A program made the position numbers and the translations under genes. From Raineya sp964654605 (GTDB lineage Bacteria; Bacteroidota; Bacteroidia; Cytophagales; Thermonemataceae), in NCBI GenBank assembly GCA_964654605.1, contig CAZZLW010000052.1:1-64000 (forward strand): 64,000 nucleotides of DNA, given 5' to 3'. The notes beneath the pieces were generated by a model that saw only the letters and a program-made list of their open reading frames with translations, did no database searches and was not told the origin of the DNA. This document shows positions 57,376-64,000 of this stretch, in pieces. Position 1 is the first letter of the stretch. Every line of letters begins with the position of its first letter.

Positions 57376-57744
57376 AAGCTATTTAGGTTTTGAATGAAAA
57401 GCCTGTGCAATATGGGGATATTTTTTCCAAAACTCAAATATGAACTTCAAAAAATTGTCATTGATTAGGTCTAATTTGCAGTAAGGAAATAGGAAATAAA
57501 AAGCCCGAAACAGGATTTATGTAAAACACAAAAAATTAAGAGAAAAAGTCCTTAAATTCAGAACTGCAAACGCTGTTTTTTTTGAAGCTAACTTGTTTTG
57601 TTATATTCGGCTTGCAGAATATCTTGCTTTTCTGTTAATTAGACTAAATCTTAATGAAAAAGTTGGGAATATTTTTGGTGTGGCTTCAAAAATTTTTAAT
57701 TTTGCTCATTCAAAAAGAAGTTTAACATCTAAATTTCAAGGACT
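57376..57744. other. Intergenic region with degenerate repeat
   Basis: 369 bases with no gene that I can support. It contains TAAGGAAATAGGAAATA (57482-57498) followed by AACAGGATTTA, related in reverse complement to the TTTCCTA repeat at 19620-19665. Small frames here have no start or codon pattern that suggests coding. Confidence 0.5.
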
Positions 57745-58095
57745 GTGGAAGAGTTCAAAGCAAACAGAGAACGTGCAACAGATGTTTACTCTAAACGAGT
57801 AAAGGCGGGAAAAAGAACCTACTTCTTTGATGTAAAATCAACCAGAGGTAGCGATTTTTATTTAACCATCACGGAAAGCAAAAAGCGTTTCCGCGACAAT
57901 GGGTTTTATTACGAGAAGCACAAAATCTTTCTCTACAAAGAAGATTTTGGTAAATTTATTGAGTCTTTGGAGGAAGCTATTGCCAAAATCAAGGAAATGA
58001 TGCCCGACTACGACTTCAACCAAGTTTCAGAAGAAGTATTTGAGGACTATGCCCTTGATGATGAAGAAAACAACAGCGACCTCAAATGGGACTAA
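57745..58095 (+). CDS. PUR-alpha-like DUF3276 single-strand nucleic-acid-binding protein
   Basis: 116 residues from a GTG start at 57745 (VEEFKANRERATDVYSKRV). The family signature VKAGKRTYFFDVKSTRGSDFYLTITESKKRF is at residues about 20-50 and EKHKIFLYKEDFGKFIESLEEAI follows. The DUF3276 PUR-domain of Bacteroidota and Borrelia binds single-stranded DNA or RNA and can regulate transcripts. An acidic C-terminus (EDYALDDEENNSDLK) follows. GTG is chosen because it starts the conserved block and no ATG lies between it and the signature. A clean terminator follows the stop. Confidence 0.9.
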   Translation: MEEFKANRERATDVYSKRVKAGKRTYFFDVKSTRGSDFYLTITESKKRFRDNGFYYEKHKIFLYKEDFGKFIESLEEAIAKIKEMMPDYDFNQVSEEVFEDYALDDEENNSDLKWD

Positions 58096-58106
58096 AAACA
58101 CCTTTC

Positions 58107-58131
58107 AACCCTGCCCCAAGCAGGGTTTTTT
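58107..58131 (+). terminator. Rho-independent terminator of the PUR protein gene
   Basis: AACCCTGC (58107-58114) pairs with GCAGGGTT (58120-58127), 8 pairs around a 5-base loop, then T5. Confidence 0.85.
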
Positions 58132-58295
58132 GATGCTCCTGCCCCTGTAAAAGAAAACTTGGGATAAGTCTGTTGCAAAAGCAAAAAGAGAGATACCAAA
58201 AAAAATTAGACACAAGAAATAAATCTTTTGAACTTCAAACTTTCAAACCCTTTAACGTCGAATAAGTTACAACTAAAAAAAAGGAAGAAACACCT

Positions 58296-59567
58296 ATGCA
58301 CTCATTAGATAGAACTACTCCACCCCAAGCTGAAAGAATTACCCATATCCCTATTGTTTTACCTCGTAAAATATATTTAACCAACCAACTACCCATTTAT
58401 GCTATACACGCACCCGAACAAGAAATTCTTCAGATTTCTTGGGTGTTTGATGTAGGGGGCTATGATAGTGCCTTGCCTGCTCAATCTTTGTATGCTACCA
58501 AAATGCTCGCCGAAGGTACAATCCACAAAACAGCCCAAGAAATCAATGAAGCGATTGATGAGTTCGGAGCATTTTTGGATTTGCAATCTGATGCAGACCA
58601 AAGTTTCATTACGCTCTACACACCTGCACGTTACGCCGAAAACACTATTCCTACTATAGCAGAGATACTTTTTGAAGCCAACTTTCCTAATGAGGCTTGG
58701 CAGATTTTTCTTTCCAAAGAGCAAAAAAACTTGCAAATCAATTTGCAAAAAATCACTTTTTTGGCGGGCAGAGCCTTCTCTGAAGCCCTTTTTCAAAATC
58801 ACCCTTACGGCAAAGTGCTTAGTCCCGAATTGCTTGCCAGTTATCCCAAAGAAGAAATTATCCGATTTTATCAAAATCAACTTTTGCAAAGCTCTTTTGC
58901 TATTTACCTTGCGGGCAATTTTTCAGAAAATACTTTACAAAGTTTAGAAAAGCACTTTTCCAAACTCTCTTACAAACCGCAACCCAAGAAGAAACTGCCT
59001 CTTGAAACTTATGCCCAAAAAGTTTTTGTAGAGAAAAATGATAGTATGCAAAACTCTTTGCGTGTAGGTAAATTGGCAATAGGAAGAACTCACGAAGATT
59101 ACACCAAACTAAGTGTTTGCTCTACTATTTTGGGAGGGTATTTCGGTTCAAGGTTAATGCAAAATATTCGTGAGGAAAAGGGCTTGACCTACGGCATTTA
59201 TAGTGTTTTGAGAAGTATGCGAATGGCTACCTACTTTGCTATCAGTGCCGATGTCCGAGTCGAAGCCTATCAAATAGCTTTGCAAGAAATTTACAAAGAA
59301 ATTCAGATTTTACAGCAGGAAAAAGTAAGCGAAGCAGAACTAGAAAAAGTCAAGAATTATATGGCAGGTTCAATAGCAAACGAACTTACCAACGCCAACG
59401 CTCAAATGCACTTGCAGTCTATTATTCATTTACACCAATTGCCCGAAGACTATTACGAGCATTTTTTAGAACGCTTGTATGCAGTAAGTAGCGAAGATGT
59501 TTTGGCAGTTGCCCAAAAATATCTTGACTGCTCCCAAATGATAGAAGTTGTCGCAGGGAAAAAATAG
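58296..59567 (+). CDS. M16-family peptidase homologue without the zinc motif
   Basis: 423 residues of the M16B fold: an N-terminal half (about 20-225) and a homologous C-terminal half. The N-terminal motif that should read HxxEH is replaced by KMLAEGTIHKTAQEIN, so the zinc-ligand His and Glu are missing. The C-terminal half keeps the NIREEKGLTYGIYS region (R and Y that bind substrate). Such proteins serve as the inactive partner of an active M16 subunit. No second M16 gene is next to it. It begins 200 bases after the PUR gene, with an own start (RBS-like AAAAGGAAG just before). Confidence 0.85.
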   Translation: MHSLDRTTPPQAERITHIPIVLPRKIYLTNQLPIYAIHAPEQEILQISWVFDVGGYDSALPAQSLYATKMLAEGTIHKTAQEINEAIDEFGAFLDLQSDADQSFITLYTPARYAENTIPTIAEILFEANFPNEAWQIFLSKEQKNLQINLQKITFLAGRAFSEALFQNHPYGKVLSPELLASYPKEEIIRFYQNQLLQSSFAIYLAGNFSENTLQSLEKHFSKLSYKPQPKKKLPLETYAQKVFVEKNDSMQNSLRVGKLAIGRTHEDYTKLSVCSTILGGYFGSRLMQNIREEKGLTYGIYSVLRSMRMATYFAISADVRVEAYQIALQEIYKEIQILQQEKVSEAELEKVKNYMAGSIANELTNANAQMHLQSIIHLHQLPEDYYEHFLERLYAVSSEDVLAVAQKYLDCSQMIEVVAGKK

Positions 59568-59568
59568 C

Positions 59569-60060
59569 CTACACGTTTCTATACCGCCTCAATTCTTCGG
59601 TAAGTTGTTCAATTTTTTCTCTCAAGACCTGATTTTCTTTTTCCAAAAGGGTTATTCTGATGTCTTTATCTTCCCGATACTGATACAGAGCCAGCCCTTC
59701 GTCTATGATTTTTTTTAGTTCTTCTCTGTCCCAAGGTTTGGTTACATACCTATAAACATTTGCCTTATTGATAGCTCTTACTACTGCTTCAATATCGGAA
59801 AAGCCCGTAAGAATGATACGGATAATATTGGGAAATTCAGGAATAGTTTTCTCCAAAAACTCTGTGCCTGTCATTTCAGGCATTTTTTGGTCGGTGATAA
59901 TGAGCTGAATAGCCTCTTGGTGCAAGATTTTGATAGCCTCTTGCCCCGAAATAGCCGTAAATATGTCGTAGTACCGCTTAAAGGTCATTTTGAAGATACG
60001 TAGATTGCTCTCTTCATCATCTACGTACAAGATTTTGTAACGGCGTTGGCTCGTGTCCAT
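59569..60060 (-). CDS. Stand-alone response-regulator receiver protein with coiled coil
   Basis: 163 residues. Receiver domain: acidic pair in YVDDEESN, phosphoacceptor Asp in IITDQKMPEMTG (about 55), Thr in LTGFSD, Lys in VTKPWDREEL. The last 40 residues form a coiled coil (LLEKENQVLREKIEQLTEEL). No DNA-binding output is present, as in scaffold or phosphorelay receivers of the RpfG-linked type. It follows lpxA by only 2 bases on the same strand and so is in the lipid A operon, although the receiver has no known role there. Confidence 0.85.
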   Translation of the reverse strand: MDTSQRRYKILYVDDEESNLRIFKMTFKRYYDIFTAISGQEAIKILHQEAIQLIITDQKMPEMTGTEFLEKTIPEFPNIIRIILTGFSDIEAVVRAINKANVYRYVTKPWDREELKKIIDEGLALYQYREDKDIRITLLEKENQVLREKIEQLTEELRRYRNV

Positions 60061-60062
60061 AA

Positions 60063-60866
60063 TTAGAGTTCAAAAGTATATTTATCGCTACTGCTACTGC
60101 CTTTGATGATACCTCTTTCGGAGGTTTCAATGAAATTGATAATCAAATCGCGTTCTTGTGAAGGCAGAAATTCTTCTTTAATTTTTTGAATAGCATCAGT
60201 AGTGTTGTAACCCTTTTGAAAAATAGTTCGGTAAATATCTTGGATAAGCATAATTTGCTCGTTGGAAAAACCTCTACGGCGTAAGCCCAAAGAATTTACA
60301 CCCGCATAGCTCAAAGGCTCTCTACCTGCTTTTACAAAAGGAGGTACATCTTTGCGTACCAGCGAGCCACCCGCTACCATTGTGTGTGTGCCTATACGTG
60401 TAAACTGATGAATGGCGGCAGTTCCGCCTACGATAGCGAAATCGTCCATAATGACGTGTCCTGCCATTTGTACGGCATTTACCAAAATGCAATTATTGCC
60501 AATAAAGCAGTCGTGGGCTACGTGTACATAAGCCATCACCAGCGTATTACTTCCAATGACAGTCTTTCCGCTATGAGCTGTTCCCCGATTGATAGTGGCA
60601 CATTCGCGAATAGTGGTGTTATCGCCAATTTCGGCGGTAGAGTATTCGCCATTAAATTTGAGGTCTTGGGGAATGGCGGCAATGACGGCACCGGGAAAAA
60701 TACGGCAATTTTGCCCTATTCTTGCACCATTCATTATGGTAGCATTTGAGCCAATCCAAGTGTTATCGCCAATGGTTACATCTTCGTAGATAGTAGCAAA
60801 AGGCTCAATAGTTACATTTTTGCCAATATTGGCTTTGGGGTGAATGTAGGCTAAATTGCTAATCAT
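60063..60866 (-). CDS. lpxA: UDP-N-acetylglucosamine O-acyltransferase
   Basis: 267 residues. Left-handed beta-helix hexapeptide repeats (IGxNxxIxxxA type) from about 8 to 190, with the family stretch HVAHDCFIGNNCILVNAVQMAGHV near 120-145 containing the catalytic His, and a C-terminal helical part (SLGLRRRGFSNEQIMLIQDIYRTIF). It transfers a 3-hydroxyacyl group from ACP to UDP-GlcNAc, the first step of lipid A. The start overlaps the lpxC-fabZ stop by 4 bases (ATGA type). Confidence 0.95.
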   Translation of the reverse strand: MISNLAYIHPKANIGKNVTIEPFATIYEDVTIGDNTWIGSNATIMNGARIGQNCRIFPGAVIAAIPQDLKFNGEYSTAEIGDNTTIRECATINRGTAHSGKTVIGSNTLVMAYVHVAHDCFIGNNCILVNAVQMAGHVIMDDFAIVGGTAAIHQFTRIGTHTMVAGGSLVRKDVPPFVKAGREPLSYAGVNSLGLRRRGFSNEQIMLIQDIYRTIFQKGYNTTDAIQKIKEEFLPSQERDLIINFIETSERGIIKGSSSSDKYTFEL

Positions 60867-62260
60867 TTGTCTTTACGAGTAATGCTTGCTGTTAATTTGG
60901 CTTCACAAACCAATTTACCATTTACATAGGCTCTGCCGTCCATTTTTACAATACCTCTGCGAATAGGAGTTGTAAGAACACAATGGTAAATGATTGTATC
61001 GCCGGGAACTACTTTCTGATGAAAACGGCACTCATCTATGCGTAAAAAGTAAGTCCAATAATTAGAGGGTTCTTCGGTAGTGCTTAAAGCGAATATGCCA
61101 CCCGTTTGGGCAAGTCCTTCTACTTGCAAAACGCCGGGCATTACGGGGTTATTTGGAAAATGTCCTTGAAAATACCACTCGTTCATAGAAACATTTTTCA
61201 AAGCGACTACCGACACATCATCAAGGTACAAGATTTTATCAATGAGTAAAAAAGGGATACGATGCGGTAGCATTGCCTCTATTTGTACAGCCTCTTTGAT
61301 AGCAGGCAAATCAGCCGCATATACCATTCCTTGCTTATCTTTATTCTTTTTGATAGCGGCTTTGATGCGTTTGGCAAGTTCTACATTGGCGGCGTGCCCG
61401 GGGCGTAAGGCGTGTATATGCCCAATGAGCGGTCTGCCAACCAAAGCCAAATCACCTACCAAATCCAGCAATTTGTGTCGGGCGGGTTCATTGCTAAAAT
61501 GTAGCTCTACGTTGTTGAGAATACCTTTCTGCACATCAACTTTTACAGAGGTTTTGCCTAAAAGTTGAGCAAGTTGGTTTAGCTCATTTTCGGGCATTTC
61601 TTTATCTACAATCACGATAGCGTTGCTCAAATCACCTCCTTTGATAAGCCCCCCTTTGTAGAGCATTTCAAGTTCGTGCAGAAAGCAGAAAGTACGGCAA
61701 GAAGCTATTTCGGTTTCAAAATGTTCAATTTTAGAAAGCTCTGCTTTTTGTATGCCTAAAACCTCGGAGTTGTAATCTACGGTAACTTGCAGTTCGTAAT
61801 TGTAAGCGGGCTTGGCGGTAAGTTCTACGCCTCTTGCCGAGTCGGTGTAAGTGATATTTTCGGGGACATAGTAAAAATTGCGTACAGCGTCTTGCTCCGT
61901 AAGCCCTGCTTCTTTCAGGATACGAATAAACTGCATAGAACTGCCGTCCAAAATAGGCGGCTCGGGACCATCTATTTCAATGACAACATTATCAATTTGC
62001 AAACCTACAAGTGCCGCAAGGGTATGCTCTACGGTATAAATTCTTGCTCCATTTTGCTCTATGGTAGTGCCTCTTGAAGTATCAACTACATTATCTACAT
62101 CTGCTTGTACAGTGGGTGAGCCCTCCAAATCAATTCTCTTGAACACAATTCCTGTGCCTGCGGGGGCGGGTAGAAAGGTCATTGTTGCATTTTTGCCTGT
62201 ATGAAGCCCCACACCTGTTACACTGACCGACTTCGAGAGCGTATGCTGTTTGTAAAACAT
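60863..62260 (-). CDS. lpxC-fabZ: Bifunctional LpxC deacetylase - FabZ dehydratase
   Basis: 465 residues. N-terminal LpxC part (about 1-310): SKSVSVTGVGLHTGKNATMTF, the zinc His in VEHTLAALVG near 79, and HKLLDLVGDLALVG near 262 with the second His and the Asp, and GHIHALRPGH. C-terminal FabZ part (about 320-465): LPHRIPFLLIDKIL and the catalytic His/Glu of GHFPNNPVMPGVLQVEGLAQTGG. LpxC removes the acetyl group of UDP-3-O-acyl-GlcNAc, the committed step of lipid A; FabZ dehydrates 3-hydroxyacyl-ACP. The fusion is normal in Bacteroidota and links the two pathways that compete for hydroxyacyl-ACP. lpxD is not adjacent. Promoter TTTG-N17-TATCTTTG precedes it. Confidence 0.95.
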   Translation of the reverse strand: MFYKQHTLSKSVSVTGVGLHTGKNATMTFLPAPAGTGIVFKRIDLEGSPTVQADVDNVVDTSRGTTIEQNGARIYTVEHTLAALVGLQIDNVVIEIDGPEPPILDGSSMQFIRILKEAGLTEQDAVRNFYYVPENITYTDSARGVELTAKPAYNYELQVTVDYNSEVLGIQKAELSKIEHFETEIASCRTFCFLHELEMLYKGGLIKGGDLSNAIVIVDKEMPENELNQLAQLLGKTSVKVDVQKGILNNVELHFSNEPARHKLLDLVGDLALVGRPLIGHIHALRPGHAANVELAKRIKAAIKKNKDKQGMVYAADLPAIKEAVQIEAMLPHRIPFLLIDKILYLDDVSVVALKNVSMNEWYFQGHFPNNPVMPGVLQVEGLAQTGGIFALSTTEEPSNYWTYFLRIDECRFHQKVVPGDTIIYHCVLTTPIRRGIVKMDGRAYVNGKLVCEAKLTASITRKDK

Positions 62261-62307
62261 TTTTGAATAATTTTAGCAAGTAGATAAGTTTAGCAACTAC
62301 AATGGGG

Positions 62308-62336
62308 CAAAGATATTACTTTTTTAGAATTTCAAA
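62308..62336 (-). promoter_or_regulatory. Promoter of the lpxC-fabZ / lpxA operon
   Basis: On the minus strand TTTG (62333-62336), a 17-base spacer and TATCTTTG (62308-62315). The ATG at 62260 is 47 bases after the -7 element. Confidence 0.65.
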
Positions 62337-62419
62337 AAAGGAACGAAAAAAGAATTTTTTGGGCTTTTTGCACCTACAAAAGGAATTTTTCTTAATTTCG
62401 CTCAAAAATTTTCAGTGGC

Positions 62420-63184
62420 TTGGCAACTTTTGAAATCAAACTCCCCCTTTTTGAAGGACCTTTTGATTTGCTCCTGTTTTTTATTGAACGCGATGAGCTG
62501 GATATTTACGATATTCCTATCTCCAAAATCACCCAAGACTTTTTGGACTATATTCATCATTTAGAAAAATTGAACATTGAAGTCGCCAGCGAATTTATTT
62601 TAGTAGCAGGCACACTCGTAAGAATTAAAGCCAAAATGCTTTTGCCTCGCCCCGAAATTGATGAAAAAGGCAATGAAATTGACCCTCGCGACGAACTGAT
62701 TAAACACCTTTTAGAGTATAAAAAATACAAAGGCATTGTAGGTGAGCTTGCCAAGCTGGAAGAGGAACGCCTACAAAAAGAAGCTCGCGGCAATATTATC
62801 GCTGAACTTAAAAAAATTGCCGCCGTGAGCAGTGTAGAAACCGAATTGCAAGATATAGACCTCTACAAACTGCTCAAAGTTTATGAAAAAGTAACAGAAC
62901 GCTTCAAAAACAATGCTCGTACAGGGCAACATACCGTTTTGCAATATCCTTATAGCATTGAAAGACAGAAAAAGCATTTGCTCGAACGCCTAAATACCGA
63001 AAAAAGACTTGATTTTGAAGACATCATCAGTGAAAATCAGAGCAAAATATATTTCATTTATACATTTTTGGCTATTTTAGAAATGTTGCAAGAAGGAAGC
63101 ATCAGCATATACGTAGGGCTTGACTTCAATAGCTTTTGGATAAAACCCTACGAACCCCAAGAACTTGTAGAAGTTCAGGTTTGA
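62420..63184 (+). CDS. scpA: Segregation and condensation protein A
   Basis: 254 residues from a TTG start at 62420 (LATFEIKLPLFEGPFDLLLF). The kleisin motifs are clear: an N-terminal helix FEGPFDLLLFFIERDELDIYDIPISKIT near 10-37, EVASEFILVAGTLVRIKAKMLLPRP at 55-80, and a C-terminal winged helix near 205-250. ScpA bridges the Smc heads and, with ScpB, forms the bacterial condensin. scpB is not adjacent. The TTG start is taken because the conserved block begins there; the GTG at 62415 is in another frame. Divergent from the lpxC gene. Confidence 0.92.
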   Translation: MATFEIKLPLFEGPFDLLLFFIERDELDIYDIPISKITQDFLDYIHHLEKLNIEVASEFILVAGTLVRIKAKMLLPRPEIDEKGNEIDPRDELIKHLLEYKKYKGIVGELAKLEEERLQKEARGNIIAELKKIAAVSSVETELQDIDLYKLLKVYEKVTERFKNNARTGQHTVLQYPYSIERQKKHLLERLNTEKRLDFEDIISENQSKIYFIYTFLAILEMLQEGSISIYVGLDFNSFWIKPYEPQELVEVQV

Positions 63185-63251
63185 AAATTTACGTTTTGTA
63201 AATCAATTACTTCAATTTTGGCACTCAATTTTACCCAACAAATCTAAATCT

Positions 63252-63914
63252 ATGGAAACTATTTGGCAATACATACAAACACTCACCAATTCCGAAGAGG
63301 TTATCAGCAGGGGTGGTTTGGCTTTGGTTTTTTTGATAGTATATCTAGAAACAGGCTGGTTTTTTGGTTTTTTCTTGCCCGGCGATTATCTCCTATTTTT
63401 GGCGGGTATGCTTTGCGATAAGTATTTGGGTGGAAATATTTGGATTGTATTTGGTGGAATTTTCGCTTCGGCAGTTTTAGGGAATTTTTCGGGATATGGT
63501 TTTGGTAAATTGGTGGGCAGGAACTTTGAAAATCGTAAGGAAACTTGGTATTTCAAACGGAAATACATTGAGCAAACCCGAGCATTTTTTGATAAAAATG
63601 GTGGTAAGGCTCTAGTTATTGGGCGTTTCCTTCCCATTATTCGTACGTTTGCTCCCTTACTGGCAGGAATGGCAAGAATGCCTCTTGCGTATTTTGCCAT
63701 TTACAATATTATTGGAGCTTTGATGTGGTCAGGATTGCTGGTTTTAGGAGGCTACTACCTCGGACACGCTTTTCCTGCTATGGTCAATTATGTAGAATAC
63801 GTAATTTTATTTTTCCTTGCAATTACTACCCTTACGCTTATCAAGGGATATTTGAGGCTCAAAAAACAAAACAAAGAAAGCAAAAAAGAAGTTTTAGACA
63901 ACAATCAAGCATAA
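63252..63914 (+). CDS. DedA/VTT-domain membrane protein
   Basis: 220 residues. The conserved ETGWFFGFFLPGDYLLFLAGML (about 33-54) is the DedA hallmark with E..G...P..P-type residues, and GRFLPIIRTFAPLLAGMARM (about 122-141) is the second. Four to five membrane helices. DedA proteins are linked to lipid (undecaprenyl-phosphate) flipping and to proton-motive-force maintenance. The C-terminal tail is Lys-rich (KKQNKESKKEVLDNN). It precedes the Fe-S protein gene by only 6 bases. Confidence 0.9.
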   Translation: METIWQYIQTLTNSEEVISRGGLALVFLIVYLETGWFFGFFLPGDYLLFLAGMLCDKYLGGNIWIVFGGIFASAVLGNFSGYGFGKLVGRNFENRKETWYFKRKYIEQTRAFFDKNGGKALVIGRFLPIIRTFAPLLAGMARMPLAYFAIYNIIGALMWSGLLVLGGYYLGHAFPAMVNYVEYVILFFLAITTLTLIKGYLRLKKQNKESKKEVLDNNQA

Positions 63915-63920
63915 ACGAAT

Positions 63921-64000
63921 ATGGCAACCACTTACAAAGTACCTACAATGGCAGAGCTTGCCGCAGAAGGCAAAACCCCCGATGTTCTTTTTTGGGTGGG
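63921..64000 (+). CDS. (Fe-S)-binding oxidoreductase, CCG domain (partial, runs off the window)
   Basis: The first 26 codons, MATTYKVPTMAELAAEGK followed by TPDVLFWVG, match the start of the Bacteroidota (Fe-S)-binding proteins related to heterodisulfide reductase / glycolate oxidase subunits, in which VGCAGSFDDR follows at this point. The frame is open at the end of the window. Only this N-terminus is visible, so the cofactor sites cannot be seen. Confidence 0.75.
   Translation, partial: MATTYKVPTMAELAAEGKTPDVLFWV

Noticed and set aside
57593..57802. 69-codon frame before the PUR gene
   Set aside because: It overlaps the GTG start of the PUR-like gene in another frame and resembles nothing; composition is that of intergenic DNA.
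1..64000. tRNA, rRNA, insertion sequences, phage or conjugative genes
   Set aside because: I looked at the gaps and gene list and found no cloverleaf, transposase, integrase or relaxase-type sequence.

Overview
This AT-rich window looks like a chromosomal segment from a member of the Bacteroidota, probably a Cytophagales-type bacterium; the rank below phylum is inference. The phylum signs are direct. Two secreted proteins end in a type IX secretion sorting domain (YPNP motif). There is a PorP/SprF protein, an LpxC-FabZ fusion, a DUF2723 membrane protein, a PUR-alpha-like DUF3276 protein and many Cys-anchored lipoproteins. Several genes have promoters of the TTTG / TANNTTTG type. Genes are packed on both strands, with Rho-independent hairpins at many gene ends. 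I found no tRNA, rRNA, insertion sequence, phage gene or CRISPR array.

Layout. 0-5.4 kb: a small lipoprotein, a trypsin-like T9SS protease whose signal peptide is thrown out of frame inside a TTCTA repeat, an HhH/beta-barrel protein and a small HEXXH membrane protein. 5.4-12.9 kb: metabolism (threonine dehydrogenase-like SDR, asparagine synthase, methylmalonyl-CoA mutase, isoaspartyl peptidase) and two divergent lipoproteins. 12.9-24 kb: a PKD/FN3 T9SS protein, a double-AAA+ ATPase with a duplicated N-terminal domain, holA, a UbiB-like kinase and class I nrdA. 24-29.2 kb: a vitamin B12 locus with cobS and an alpha-ribazole-phosphatase-like gene, then a cobalamin riboswitch reading into a BtuB-like receptor, a CWC-thioesterase fusion and a beta-propeller lipoprotein. 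29.3-44.2 kb: a Na+/H+ antiporter, a solo efflux adaptor, hom, a sigma-54 activator without an HTH, deoC, hisS, four plus-strand genes ending in a DUF2723 protein, and fructose-bisphosphate aldolase. 44.3-48 kb: a histidine kinase, a lipoprotein and an unassigned exported protein. 48.1-49.9 kb: a compact restriction-modification cassette (controller, ScaI-like nuclease, convergent methyltransferase) whose arginine codon use differs from its neighbours. 49.9-57.4 kb: a propeller histidine kinase overlapping a PorP/SprF gene, then a PspA / YbjN / GIDE / four-TM membrane-stress cassette, a lipoprotein and a transaldolase-like gene. 57.7-64 kb: a PUR-like protein, a pseudo-M16 peptidase, a REC protein, lpxA, lpxC-fabZ, scpA, a DedA protein and the start of an Fe-S protein.

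How the genes fit together. B12 links several: methylmalonyl-CoA mutase needs it, cobS and the phosphatase finish the nucleotide loop, and the riboswitch operon imports it. That operon also carries an acyl-CoA thioesterase, which is unexpected. Envelope biology is the other theme: T9SS cargo and machinery, lipid A synthesis, PspA-type membrane protection, DedA and many lipoproteins.

The strongest observations are the TTCTA repeat that puts the protease out of frame (phase variation or a sequence error), the 2+2 duplicated AAA+ protein, the PspA-YbjN-GIDE-4TM cassette, the B12-riboswitch-controlled CWC-thioesterase fusion, and the restriction-modification cassette with palindromes at the start of the controller gene. 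All functions are read from motifs and remembered family features; no database search was run.
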